Source: Aureivirga marina (lineage in GTDB: Bacteria; Bacteroidota; Bacteroidia; Flavobacteriales; Flavobacteriaceae). From it: a DNA stretch of 64,000 bases. Below, one piece after another: positions 44,874 through 53,654 of this stretch. Location of the stretch: NCBI RefSeq assembly GCF_015767265.1, contig NZ_JADPIB010000002.1, positions 247,786-311,785 on the forward strand. The letters are read 5' to 3'. The notes under the pieces were generated by a model. It was not told the origin of the DNA. It ran no database searches and saw only the letters and a program-made list of their open reading frames with translations. The first letter of the stretch is position 1. Every line of letters starts with the position of its first letter. A program made the translations under genes and the position numbers.

Positions 44874-46241
44874 TTAGTTTCTTCCTTGTAAGCTAGTTCC
44901 TAAGTAATCTTGTACTGTTCTGAATCCGATATAACTACGAGCTGAATCAGCATATTCGAAATCTCTTGTACTTACTTCTAAGAAATAAGCAACATCTTTC
45001 CAAGAACCTCCTCTGATTGCTTTACGCTTGTTATCTCTATCTTCTACGTTTGGATTCATTGTTGATTCAAAATAGTATGCTTGGTCAACATAAGCAGAAT
45101 TAGTCCACTCAGAAACGTTTCCTGCCATGTTATATAAACCATAAGCATTCGGGTGGAATGCATTTGCTTCCATAGTATATAATGCATTATCTACTGCATA
45201 ATCTCCACGACTTGGTTTAAAGTTCGCTAAGAAACATCCTTGATCACTTGTAGTATATGATGTTCCCCATGGGTAAGTAGCATAAGCAACTCCTCCACGT
45301 GCAGCATATTCCCATTCTGCTTCAGTAGGCAATCTGAAATATGGTACTTTACTAGCTTTCTTTTTTCCTTTTAAATAGTCATTTTTCTTTTTAGTTCTCC
45401 AGCTACAAAATGCTTTTGCTTGGTTCCAAGTTACTCCAACTACTGGATAATCAGCATATGCTTGGTGGAAGAAATAATCTTGGTGCATTGGATCATTATA
45501 AGAATATTTGAAGTCTTTAATCCAAACTGTAGTATCAGGATAAACAGAAACAACTTCTTGAATAATGTGTTCTGATCTTTTTCCTTTTTTTCTAGCAGCA
45601 GACTCAACATCTAATGTAGAATATTTATACTTTAATTTAGTAACATCTAACATTCTTCTACCATCAAAACTCTCTTCAATTGGTAAATACATTGAATCCA
45701 TTACTTCCGTATAGTATTGATCAGGGAATTCAGCAGTATTCCAAATTAATTCTGTGTCCCAATCTAAATACCTTCCTTGAGTTGGTGAGTTGATATCTCC
45801 TAAACTTCCGTAGTTCTCCATCATATATTTTTCATATGGAGTTGCATCCGCAGTATCAGCTGCTAAAAACTGATAATCTTCCAAAATAGTTCCTTCTCCT
45901 TCTCCTCCATTCATTTCATCAGCTAAGATAGCTAACTTTGTTCTTACGATAGAATCACGTACCCAGAATACAAATTCCTTGTACTCACTGTTTGTAATTT
46001 CTGTTTCATCCATATAAAATGGTCTAACAGTAACTGTTCTTGCTGGAGTATTTAAAGCCCCTGCAATGTCCTCATCTTGTTTTCCCATCGTAAACGCTCC
46101 TCCAGGAATCAAGGTCATACCAAATGGTTTTTCTTCAATCCATTTAGTTCCGGTTTTAACTCCCACAAGTTCTCCTTTGTCGTTAGAACCACAACTAAAA
46201 GCTACTGCAACGAGTAACATGTAAAACGCTATTTTCTTCAT
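44874..46241 (-). CDS. gldK: Gliding/T9SS lipoprotein GldK
   Basis: A 455-aa outer-membrane lipoprotein (PorK in Porphyromonas) that makes the large periplasmic T9SS ring with GldN. Lipobox VAFSC with C17. The body has the formylglycine-generating-enzyme (SUMF1) fold: MTLIPGGAFTMG, YPVVGVTWNQAKAFCSWR, YFRLPTEAEWEYAARGG, YNMAGNVSEWT and AIRGGSWKD. It is a structural member and is not expected to act as an enzyme. First gene of gldKLMN. The region upstream (46242-46391) carries the promoter, but no strict TAnnTTTG match was found. Confidence 0.94.
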   Translation of the reverse strand: MKKIAFYMLLVAVAFSCGSNDKGELVGVKTGTKWIEEKPFGMTLIPGGAFTMGKQDEDIAGALNTPARTVTVRPFYMDETEITNSEYKEFVFWVRDSIVRTKLAILADEMNGGEGEGTILEDYQFLAADTADATPYEKYMMENYGSLGDINSPTQGRYLDWDTELIWNTAEFPDQYYTEVMDSMYLPIEESFDGRRMLDVTKLKYKYSTLDVESAARKKGKRSEHIIQEVVSVYPDTTVWIKDFKYSYNDPMHQDYFFHQAYADYPVVGVTWNQAKAFCSWRTKKKNDYLKGKKKASKVPYFRLPTEAEWEYAARGGVAYATYPWGTSYTTSDQGCFLANFKPSRGDYAVDNALYTMEANAFHPNAYGLYNMAGNVSEWTNSAYVDQAYYFESTMNPNVEDRDNKRKAIRGGSWKDVAYFLEVSTRDFEYADSARSYIGFRTVQDYLGTSLQGRN

Positions 46242-46391
46242 AATTATAATTTATCTTTTCTAAAAGTGCGTAAACCTATAAATTTTTTTACTAAAATGCA
46301 ATTCTTTTTAAATACTTCTTCAAAATCAAATTAATAATTTTTAAACAAAATATTTAACAAACTACATATTAAAACGTTAAGATTCCTACAT

Positions 46392-47552
46392 TTATTTCAA
46401 TCTTTTATAAGATTTATATAATCTTTCTGGTATCTCATTATTGTTTGCCGTTAAATAATCTTGATACGTACAAGGTATTAACGTATTTTTTTTGTCATTA
46501 GTATTTTTTGACAAATTAATTTCCATCCACCAACGTCCGCTTTTATGACTTTTATAAAAGTTAAACTCCTCATTTTCAATTAATACTATAAACTTCTGAT
46601 AATTTTCCAAGGAAGTAAAAGGAAAATCTTTTGCTCGTAAGTTTACTCCTTCAATAAAATACCATACAATTTGAGAAATCAGTTCAGCCGTTAAATTTCT
46701 GATGTCAAAAATACTATTATATTCGAAAATTCCAAAAGAAGTTACCCTATCACTTATTCCTGCATACCTAGAAATTTTACAAATCTCATCTCCATAAAAT
46801 CCATTTACACCAACATTTCCATTTCCTGAAGCATCTGAAGCTCGAATACTTCCAATATCTAAACTTACAACATCAGAATCTCTGAAAATTAATTCTGCTA
46901 TTTCAAAATTAGAAGTAATTTCTCCCATTCTATAAGCTTCAAAATTCATTGTTTCTAATAACTCTATTTCATCTTGCGAATTGTAATAGGTTTGATAACC
47001 TATATTTACAAAGTTGTATAAATTGTTTGGTTTTTCTGTAATTATTTTTCTCAAATATGAATTTGAGTTTAATTCTGAATTTACTACTCCAAAATCAAAT
47101 TTAGAATCTATCACAGCTAAATTCAATCCTTTTGTAACCGAATTATATACTTTACACATTGAATAAGTCAAATCATGACCACCACCCAAAACAATCGGAA
47201 TAATATTTTCTGAAATCAATGTAGAAAGTACAATTTCAAAAGCAAAACAAGTATCTTCATAGTTCTCTCCTTGTTTTATATTTCCTAAATCTACAATTTT
47301 TGAATTCCAATTTCCTACATGTAATTTGTATAAACTTTTTCGAATATTATCAATATTTTGTCCTGTCTCTTTGTTTCCTATTGATTTTCTCCCTTCTTCT
47401 ACTCCTAAAATTGCAATTCTCACTCCTTTTAAATCTGGAATACCTTTTTCTTTTGTGTGTATCTCAATATAATTTGAAAATAACTTCAAAGGCGATTGTA
47501 ACTTATCTTTAAATAAATCACTATTAACGGGAGCTAAATATTCAAAATTCAT
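46392..47552 (-). CDS. Arginase-fold protein with altered metal ligands
   Basis: A 386-aa protein of the ureohydrolase (arginase/agmatinase/formiminoglutamase) superfamily. I start at ATG 47552 (MNFEYLAPVN); the ATG at 47585 adds 11 residues. GGGHD (123-127) is intact. The second ligand block reads DSKFD (149-153) where arginases have D-x-H-x-D, so the His is Lys. The third reads SLDIGS (230-235) where arginases have D-x-D, so the second Asp is Gly. Two of six metal ligands are therefore changed. It lies directly upstream of gldK in the same direction. Annotation pipelines would call it formimidoylglutamase, but activity is doubtful. Confidence 0.82.
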   Translation of the reverse strand: MNFEYLAPVNSDLFKDKLQSPLKLFSNYIEIHTKEKGIPDLKGVRIAILGVEEGRKSIGNKETGQNIDNIRKSLYKLHVGNWNSKIVDLGNIKQGENYEDTCFAFEIVLSTLISENIIPIVLGGGHDLTYSMCKVYNSVTKGLNLAVIDSKFDFGVVNSELNSNSYLRKIITEKPNNLYNFVNIGYQTYYNSQDEIELLETMNFEAYRMGEITSNFEIAELIFRDSDVVSLDIGSIRASDASGNGNVGVNGFYGDEICKISRYAGISDRVTSFGIFEYNSIFDIRNLTAELISQIVWYFIEGVNLRAKDFPFTSLENYQKFIVLIENEEFNFYKSHKSGRWWMEINLSKNTNDKKNTLIPCTYQDYLTANNNEIPERLYKSYKRLK

Positions 47553-47783
47553 AAATATTATATTAACTATTAATTTTATCTTCAATAAATAATCACTAAA
47601 TATACAAACATTACATAATTAATGTTTATTTTTTACAAATTCCTTTTAAACATCTAATAATCATAACATTTAAGGTTATAATTTTAAATTAAATAATTAA
47701 AATAGATTGATTATTTTACTTTTTTAAACTTCTATTTTGCCAATCAAATTAAACTTAATTAATTTTCAACCAAATTTAAACAA

Positions 47784-48413
47784 ATGACAGCTCCTGATAA
47801 AGAAAAAATGTATCCAATTGCACATCATAAAAAACTGTGCTTTTTAAAGAATATTATAAAGAACCCAAATATCATTGTTGGTGATTATACTTATTATGAT
47901 GATTTTGAAAATGTAGAAAACTTTGAAAAGAATGTAAAATACCATTTTGATTTTATTGGCGATAAGTTAATCATTGGTAAATTCTGTATGATTGCCTCTG
48001 ATGTAAAATTTATAATGAATGGTGGAAATCACTTAACAGAAAGCATTTCTTCCTATCCTTTTGCTATTTTTGGAGAAGATTGGAAAAATGCAATGGACAA
48101 TAAAAAATATCCTAATAAAGGAAATACAATTATTGAAAATGATGTTTGGATTGGTCACAATGTTACAATTATGCCTGGAATTAAAATTGGAAATGGATCT
48201 ATTATTGCTTCAAATTCTACAATTACTAAAAATATAGAGCCCTATTCTATTGTTGGTGGAAACCCTGCGAAACTGATTAAAAAAAGGTTTTCTGAAGAAA
48301 ATATAAAATTACTTAAAGAAATTCAATGGTGGAATTGGGATATTGAAAAAATTACAAAAAATGTTTCACTTTTAACAAGTAATGATTTTGATAAATTAAA
48401 AAAGTTAATCTAA
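47784..48413 (+). CDS. Vat/CatB-type xenobiotic acetyltransferase
   Basis: A 209-aa acetyltransferase of the left-handed beta-helix (hexapeptide) XAT class, closest in pattern to Vat streptogramin A O-acetyltransferases. MYPI near the start, GDYTYYDD, IGKFCMIASDVKFIMNGGNH (with catalytic H83), YPNKGNTIIENDVWIGHNVT, IMPGIKIGNGSIIA, IVGGNPAKLIKKRFSEE and WWNWDIEKI follow Vat(D) closely in order and spacing. Acetyl-CoA is the donor. Whether the gene gives resistance is not shown; such enzymes also occur as housekeeping genes. It is divergent from the arginase-like gene and ends at a terminator. Upstream TTG (47707-47709) and TATTTTG (47733-47739) form an imperfect promoter. Confidence 0.85.
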   Translation: MTAPDKEKMYPIAHHKKLCFLKNIIKNPNIIVGDYTYYDDFENVENFEKNVKYHFDFIGDKLIIGKFCMIASDVKFIMNGGNHLTESISSYPFAIFGEDWKNAMDNKKYPNKGNTIIENDVWIGHNVTIMPGIKIGNGSIIASNSTITKNIEPYSIVGGNPAKLIKKRFSEENIKLLKEIQWWNWDIEKITKNVSLLTSNDFDKLKKLI

Positions 48414-48444
48414 AAAAAAGACTGCTTATATAAGCAGTCTTTTT
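48412..48444. terminator. Bidirectional terminator between vat-like and OmpA genes
   Basis: Stem AAAAGACTGCTTA / TAAGCAGTCTTTT with a 2-nt loop. Confidence 0.85.
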
Positions 48445-48467
48445 GCAAAATATTCAATTAACAACAA

Positions 48468-50336
48468 TTATTTTATTAATGTAAATTCTGATCTACGGTT
48501 TTTAGCGTGTTGCTCATCTGTACATTTCTTACAGTCTTCAACAGGCTTTGTTTCTCCGTAACCAACGGAAACAAGTCTTCCTTCTTCAATTCCTTGTTCC
48601 ACAAAATATTCTTTTACTGAATTTGCTCTTCTAGCTGATAAACTCATGTTATAAGCATCAGTTCCTCGATTATCTGTATAAGAAGCAACCTCAATTCTAA
48701 ATGTTGGATGTTCTTTCATAAAGTTGATAATTCTATCCAATTCTGTTTTAGAATCGTCAACTAAGATTGCTTTATCAAACTCGAAATAAATTGGTTTTGT
48801 TACTAATACTGGATCTGGAACTACTGGAGTTAATTTAAGAATAACATTTTGCTCAATATTTCCTTTTTTTCCAGTTGAAAACTCTACTGTTGATGGATCA
48901 TAAGTTAATAATTCACCAGTTAATTTATAATCACTTGTTGGTTGAATTTCAAATGAGAATGCTCCATCTTTTCCAACAATTGTTTTCGTAATCACTTTAC
49001 CTGTATTATCAAACATCACAACTTCAGCTCCAGGAAGTAATTCTCCAGTTTTACTGTCTTGTGCAACTCCTTCTACGAAGTAAATTTGCTTACGATCAAC
49101 TCTATAAATATCATCTGATCCTTGTCCTCCATCTCTATTTGATGATAAGAATCCTTTTTCAGTTCCTTCATCATAAATAAATCCAAAATCATCTTTATTT
49201 GAATTAATTACATTTCCAAGATTTTGAGCTTTAGAATATGAATTACCTTCTATTTTACTTACAAAAACATCTAAACCTCCTAAAGTCATTCGACCATCTG
49301 ATGAGAAATATAAATTATTTTCATCACTTACAAATGGGAATTGCTCTCTATTTTCTGTATTTACATTTGGTCCAACATTCTTTGGTTCTCCAAAACTTCC
49401 ATCTTTATTGATATCAACTACGAAAATATCAAATCCTCCTTCTGTTCCTGGCATATCTGAAGCAAAATATAATTTTGTATTATTCTTGTTCAATGCAGGA
49501 TGTGCTGTAGAATATCCTTCTTGGTTAAAAGAAACTTCAATTGGCTCTGTCCAAGTTCCACCAACTTTTGTTGATTTAAATATCTTTAAATGAGAAATTT
49601 TATCTCCTTTTCTATTTTTTGGCTTTACATTTCTTGTAAAGTAAATTGTATTTCCATCTCCACTAAAAGTAACTCCTCCTTCATGCGCTGAAGAATTTAT
49701 TTCTTTAGAAAAAGGTGTTGCTCCAGTTGCATCTCCTTCTTCATCTACTTCAGCAATAAATAAATCTAAATAATTCTCATTATTCCATTTATATTTCTTT
49801 TTAGAACTATCACCCTCTCTTGAAGAAGCAAAAATGATTTGATTTGCATTAAAAGCCGCTCCCCATTCTGAATCTTTTGTACTAATTGAACTATTTGTTA
49901 CGATAAATGGACGTCTTTCTTTTTTCTCAAGCTCAGTAAAATAAGCTAGAGTATTTGGAGCAGTTTTCACCCTTCCAACCTTTGCATTATATTTTTGCAT
50001 TATTTTGTCTGCCTTAGAATAATCTTTATTCCCTTTTAAAGACATTGCATAACGGTGTAAATGTTCTGCATCAACTTGCTCAGGATATAATTCTAAAGCC
50101 TGTGCGTAATATTTTGCAGCATTGTTCATTTTTCCATTATAATAATAACAATCTCCTAATTTCTCTAATAAATCTAAAGATTTGTTTTCATTAACTTCTT
50201 TCTCATATAATTCTGCTGCTTGAACATAACGAGCTTTTCCAAATAATTTATCAGCTTTCTTTTGTGTGCTACTTTGTGCATTAGCAAGCTGAACTGCTGA
50301 TGCCAAAATACATATAGATAGTATAATTTTTTTCAT
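48468..50336 (-). CDS. OmpA-family protein with TPR and beta-propeller repeats
   Basis: A 622-aa exported protein. Signal peptide to about residue 20 (VQLANAQ). TPR-like helices follow (about 25-115: KADKLFGKARYVQAAELYEK, LLEKLGDCYYYNGK). PD40/WD40-like blades come next (about 145-410: GGVTFSGDGNTIYFTRN, KLYFASDMPGTEGGFDIFVV, NLYFSSDGRMTLGG). A carboxypeptidase-regulatory-like fold (about 415-500) and a C-terminal OmpA domain (about 510-622) finish it. The OmpA site TDNRGTDAYNMSLSARRANS holds the Asp and Arg that bind peptidoglycan. Similar proteins (PorE/SprE-like group) link T9SS complexes to the cell wall. It is 18 bp downstream of the sprF-like gene. Confidence 0.88.
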   Translation of the reverse strand: MKKIILSICILASAVQLANAQSSTQKKADKLFGKARYVQAAELYEKEVNENKSLDLLEKLGDCYYYNGKMNNAAKYYAQALELYPEQVDAEHLHRYAMSLKGNKDYSKADKIMQKYNAKVGRVKTAPNTLAYFTELEKKERRPFIVTNSSISTKDSEWGAAFNANQIIFASSREGDSSKKKYKWNNENYLDLFIAEVDEEGDATGATPFSKEINSSAHEGGVTFSGDGNTIYFTRNVKPKNRKGDKISHLKIFKSTKVGGTWTEPIEVSFNQEGYSTAHPALNKNNTKLYFASDMPGTEGGFDIFVVDINKDGSFGEPKNVGPNVNTENREQFPFVSDENNLYFSSDGRMTLGGLDVFVSKIEGNSYSKAQNLGNVINSNKDDFGFIYDEGTEKGFLSSNRDGGQGSDDIYRVDRKQIYFVEGVAQDSKTGELLPGAEVVMFDNTGKVITKTIVGKDGAFSFEIQPTSDYKLTGELLTYDPSTVEFSTGKKGNIEQNVILKLTPVVPDPVLVTKPIYFEFDKAILVDDSKTELDRIINFMKEHPTFRIEVASYTDNRGTDAYNMSLSARRANSVKEYFVEQGIEEGRLVSVGYGETKPVEDCKKCTDEQHAKNRRSEFTLIK

Positions 50337-50353
50337 GATTATCGTGTTTTGAA

Positions 50354-51274
50354 TTAGAAGAATCTTGGTGATTTATCGTATCCTCTCGTTGAAGTATCAA
50401 TGTTAAATAACAAGAATAATTCATGTGTAGAACCTACATAATCTTTAAAATCTGATGTTGTATAATCGTAAGCATATCCTAAACGAACGATTTCAGTAAT
50501 TCTAAAGTTTACTAAACCACTTATTGCATCATCAAAACGATAACCTGCTCCAAACTCAACAAAATTATTATATAAGAAGTTTGCTGTTAAATCAAACGAA
50601 ACTGGTTCTCCAGAAATATATTTTGCTAAGAAAGCTGGTTTGAAACGCCATTTTGAACTTAAATCAAATACATATCCTCCAGTTAAGAACATATTAGATT
50701 CTCTAGCCCATAAATTTTCTGTATCTGTTGAATCTAAATGTGGTTGTGGAATAAATGATGGAACAGATAATCCAACATAAAATTTATCTGAATTAAAATA
50801 AACTCCTGCTCCTAAGTTGAAGTAAGTTTTATTGATGTTACTTGCAAAATCAGGATCTGGATCAATAGTTAATAATCCTGCAATATTTGCATCATATAAA
50901 GAAACTCCTGCTTTTAAACCAAATGATAAATGTAAATCATTAGCAAAATTTAAGCGATATGCAAAATCTCCTGTAATAACATTTTCTTTTACAATACCTC
51001 CTATTTCATCATGTACAAGTGATAGTCCAACTTCAATATTGTCAGATACAGGCATGTGTACAAATCCTGTAAATGTTTCAGGCCCACCTTCTACACCAGT
51101 CCATTGTGTACGATACAAAGCTCCAAAACTTAATATATTTTCTGTCCCTGTTGTGTAAGCAGGATTCACGATACTCATATTATACATATACTGCGTATAT
51201 TGAGGATCTTGTTGCGCAAATGTATTTACGGCAAAAAAAGCTGCAAATACAAATAATAGTATCTTTTGTTTCAT
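50354..51274 (-). CDS. PorP/SprF family outer-membrane protein
   Basis: A 306-aa outer-membrane beta-barrel protein of the PorP/SprF family. A signal peptide ends NTFAQQ, followed by the family opening DPQYTQYMYNMSIVNPAY. The body is alternating beta strands (GLSLVHDEIGGIV, FHLSFGLKAG-type) and it ends in a strand region. SprF of Flavobacterium is needed for secretion of the adhesin SprB, which is encoded next to it; here the neighbour upstream is a type B sorted protein, so a dedicated substrate-anchor pair is likely (inference). Middle gene of a three-gene unit. Confidence 0.9.
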   Translation of the reverse strand: MKQKILLFVFAAFFAVNTFAQQDPQYTQYMYNMSIVNPAYTTGTENILSFGALYRTQWTGVEGGPETFTGFVHMPVSDNIEVGLSLVHDEIGGIVKENVITGDFAYRLNFANDLHLSFGLKAGVSLYDANIAGLLTIDPDPDFASNINKTYFNLGAGVYFNSDKFYVGLSVPSFIPQPHLDSTDTENLWARESNMFLTGGYVFDLSSKWRFKPAFLAKYISGEPVSFDLTANFLYNNFVEFGAGYRFDDAISGLVNFRITEIVRLGYAYDYTTSDFKDYVGSTHELFLLFNIDTSTRGYDKSPRFF

Positions 51275-51306
51275 GTGTTATCTTTTCTCTCTATTAATTT
51301 TTAGAA

Positions 51307-53412
51307 TTATCTATTTAAGAACAGTTTTCGTTGTTCTGGACCTTTTGCTCCATCATTATAATAAAGCACATAGAAATAAACTCCGGCTGGCGCACGTTTT
51401 CCATCCCCATCTAATTGTCCATTCCAATAATTCCCTTGTGAATCTGTATAAACTTTATTACCCCAACGATTGAAGAATTCAATTTTATAATTTGGATATT
51501 CTTCAATTAATCCTTTGATATAAAAAGTATCATTGATTCCATTTCCATTTGGAGAGAAACCTTCTGGATAAGTAATACTACATTCTGCACTTTCATAAGG
51601 TTCAACTTCAAGTTTAAATGAAGTATTTCCTATACAATTTTCATTTAAGTTATTGATTAATCTTACATAAACGATATCTTCTAAAGGAGAATCTACATTT
51701 GCATAGCTTGTTGGATCTGCAATTAAATTATTAAAGTCTGCATCTTTTGCATATTGAATTGTATAGTTTTCTGTAGAATATCCACTTAATAAAACTTCTT
51801 GACGTTCTGTTAAATCAAAATATGCAATATTATCTTCTAACGTTCCATATGATTCATTGTCACAAATTTTAATCTTTTCAACATCTGAAGCATCAACTAA
51901 ACTTGGTGTTAAGAAAGCTCTTAAATCAAATGTGAAAATTGGATAATAACATGGAGCAGCTAAATTCGGATTGTCAATTGTATTAATATTAGTAATTCTA
52001 ACAAAAATAGTTTCAGTAGTATTTCCTTGAACTTCTTTTTCTGTTATTGATAAATCAGTATCAAAATCTTCAGCAGCTTCTAATGAATTAAAAAATTTAA
52101 CCTCAAAAGTATTAGGATCTTCTCCTTCTAAAATTTCACTAATCTTAGATTCTAAATCAAAAATAGTAACATCATCAACTGTACAATCTTCCATGAATGA
52201 AGCAGTTGGATTATCTGGTAAATCATAGAACTCAATAATTACAGGATTACTTTCTTGAGCACATCCACTTGGATATAAAACTTGTAATAAATAAGTACCT
52301 GGCTCAAAAACCTCAAAAGTGTAATTATCTCCTGCTTCTTGAACAACAACATAATCTTCACCTTCTACTTTTACAAACTGATATTCAACAATTGAAGGAA
52401 TTGTCGCAATATCATCTTCATTGTATCCAATTACAACAGAACCACCATTTTCACATAAAGCGTTCCCTCCTGTTTCTGTTAAATCTTGTCCAATTGCTGG
52501 AAGCTCTCCTAAATCAAAACTTCCTCCTTCTAAAAATACCGCTGAATCATATGCAGAATCTCCTGCATCACCAATTGCTAATTTAATTGTATATGTTTCA
52601 CCTGGTGTAACTGGATGTTCAGCTGTAAAAACCACAGTTTGAGCATTGTAGTTAATCGCCCCATTCCCTGAATTTACAGCGTCATAATATTCATACGTTT
52701 CTTGTTCAATATCACACAAAACTCCTGAATGTACATTTGTAACCATTACAGGAATTGTAGTTCCAGGAACAACAGCAATATTTTTTCCACCCAAGTCTAA
52801 AGAAACAGGTGGAGTATTACCATTTGCATCTCCATCATATTCATTAACATCATTAATACCTGGACCATTTAAAATAAAAGCAAATACATCTGAAAAAGTA
52901 CACTCAAAACTTCCATATTCTTCAGACGCAAAAATATAATTAAACTCCAAGTTTTCTACTAAAGGAACAAATTCGAACTCAAAAATTGTAACATTTCTTA
53001 CAGCATTTCTTGGATATGAAGAATTTTGAATAATACTCAATAAATGATCATCTCCCATATTATACCATTCTGTATCACTATCAGATAAAGTCGATGTTAT
53101 AACCTCATTTCCAGATCTATAAGCTTTTCCAGATGTCATAATAATACCATTTTGAAAAGGAAAGTTCTCTGTCACACGTTTAAAAAAACCATAACTTTTA
53201 TCTTCTCTATCTTCTGGTCCATATTCTGGATTTGTTACATCATCTATCCAAGTCATATCAACGCATTCTCCTGCTAACAAAACCTCTCTTACTAGAGATT
53301 CAGGCTCCATTGTCGAAGCAGAAATTGTCTCTGGATTCACTTGAATAGTTTGTGAAAAAGCAGTTGCACCAGCAAATAATGCTATACAACTGAAGAGTAA
53401 TTTTTTAACCAT
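51307..53412 (-). CDS. T9SS type B sorted protein with choice-of-anchor L domain
   Basis: A 701-aa secreted protein. Signal peptide to about residue 21 (GATAFSQ). The choice-of-anchor L domain (about 30-290) has FPFQNGIIMTSGKAYRSG, FEFEFVPLVENLEFNYIFAS, EEYGSFECTFSDVFAFILNG, and VTPGETYTIKLAIGDAGDSA. A gapped set of beta domains follows (to about 600). The C-terminal 85 residues form a gliding-associated type B sorting domain: YPEGFSPNGNGINDTFYIKG, FFNRWGNKVY, YWNGQLDGDGKRAPAGVYFY. Expected to be exported by T9SS and attached at the surface together with SprF- and OmpA-like partners encoded downstream. First gene of the unit. Confidence 0.9.
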   Translation of the reverse strand: MVKKLLFSCIALFAGATAFSQTIQVNPETISASTMEPESLVREVLLAGECVDMTWIDDVTNPEYGPEDREDKSYGFFKRVTENFPFQNGIIMTSGKAYRSGNEVITSTLSDSDTEWYNMGDDHLLSIIQNSSYPRNAVRNVTIFEFEFVPLVENLEFNYIFASEEYGSFECTFSDVFAFILNGPGINDVNEYDGDANGNTPPVSLDLGGKNIAVVPGTTIPVMVTNVHSGVLCDIEQETYEYYDAVNSGNGAINYNAQTVVFTAEHPVTPGETYTIKLAIGDAGDSAYDSAVFLEGGSFDLGELPAIGQDLTETGGNALCENGGSVVIGYNEDDIATIPSIVEYQFVKVEGEDYVVVQEAGDNYTFEVFEPGTYLLQVLYPSGCAQESNPVIIEFYDLPDNPTASFMEDCTVDDVTIFDLESKISEILEGEDPNTFEVKFFNSLEAAEDFDTDLSITEKEVQGNTTETIFVRITNINTIDNPNLAAPCYYPIFTFDLRAFLTPSLVDASDVEKIKICDNESYGTLEDNIAYFDLTERQEVLLSGYSTENYTIQYAKDADFNNLIADPTSYANVDSPLEDIVYVRLINNLNENCIGNTSFKLEVEPYESAECSITYPEGFSPNGNGINDTFYIKGLIEEYPNYKIEFFNRWGNKVYTDSQGNYWNGQLDGDGKRAPAGVYFYVLYYNDGAKGPEQRKLFLNR

Positions 53413-53443
53413 AATTTTTTAGTTTTTTGTAAGTATTTTCAAA

Positions 53444-53451
53444 CAAATATA
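53444..53451 (-). promoter_or_regulatory. Candidate -7 box of the adhesin-sprF-ompA unit
   Basis: On the minus strand TATATTTG (53451-53444), 31 bp before the ATG at 53412. No clear -33 TTG. Confidence 0.4.
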
Positions 53452-53594
53452 TTAAAAGCTAACTTTTAATATTATTTTTTTGTAAAAAAAAAGAAAAAAA
53501 ATTACATATAAAAGATATTTTTAACAATATTTAAGAATCATCAATCTAATTTCACAGATTTTATTAAAAATAAATCATTATAAGCTTTTACAAT

Positions 53595-53636
53595 AAAAAA
53601 GCATTCAAATCATCATAATTTGAATGCTTTTTTTTC
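53595..53636 (-). terminator. Terminator of the porin gene
   Basis: Stem AAAAAAGCATTCAAAT / ATTTGAATGCTTTTTT with a 7-nt loop, downstream of the porin gene on the minus strand. Confidence 0.85.
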
Positions 53637-53654
53637 TTTTTAGAAAGTGGAAAT

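Noticed and set aside
47784-48413. Vat-like gene as part of a mobile element
   Set aside because: No transposase, integrase, terminal repeats or composition shift were found around it.
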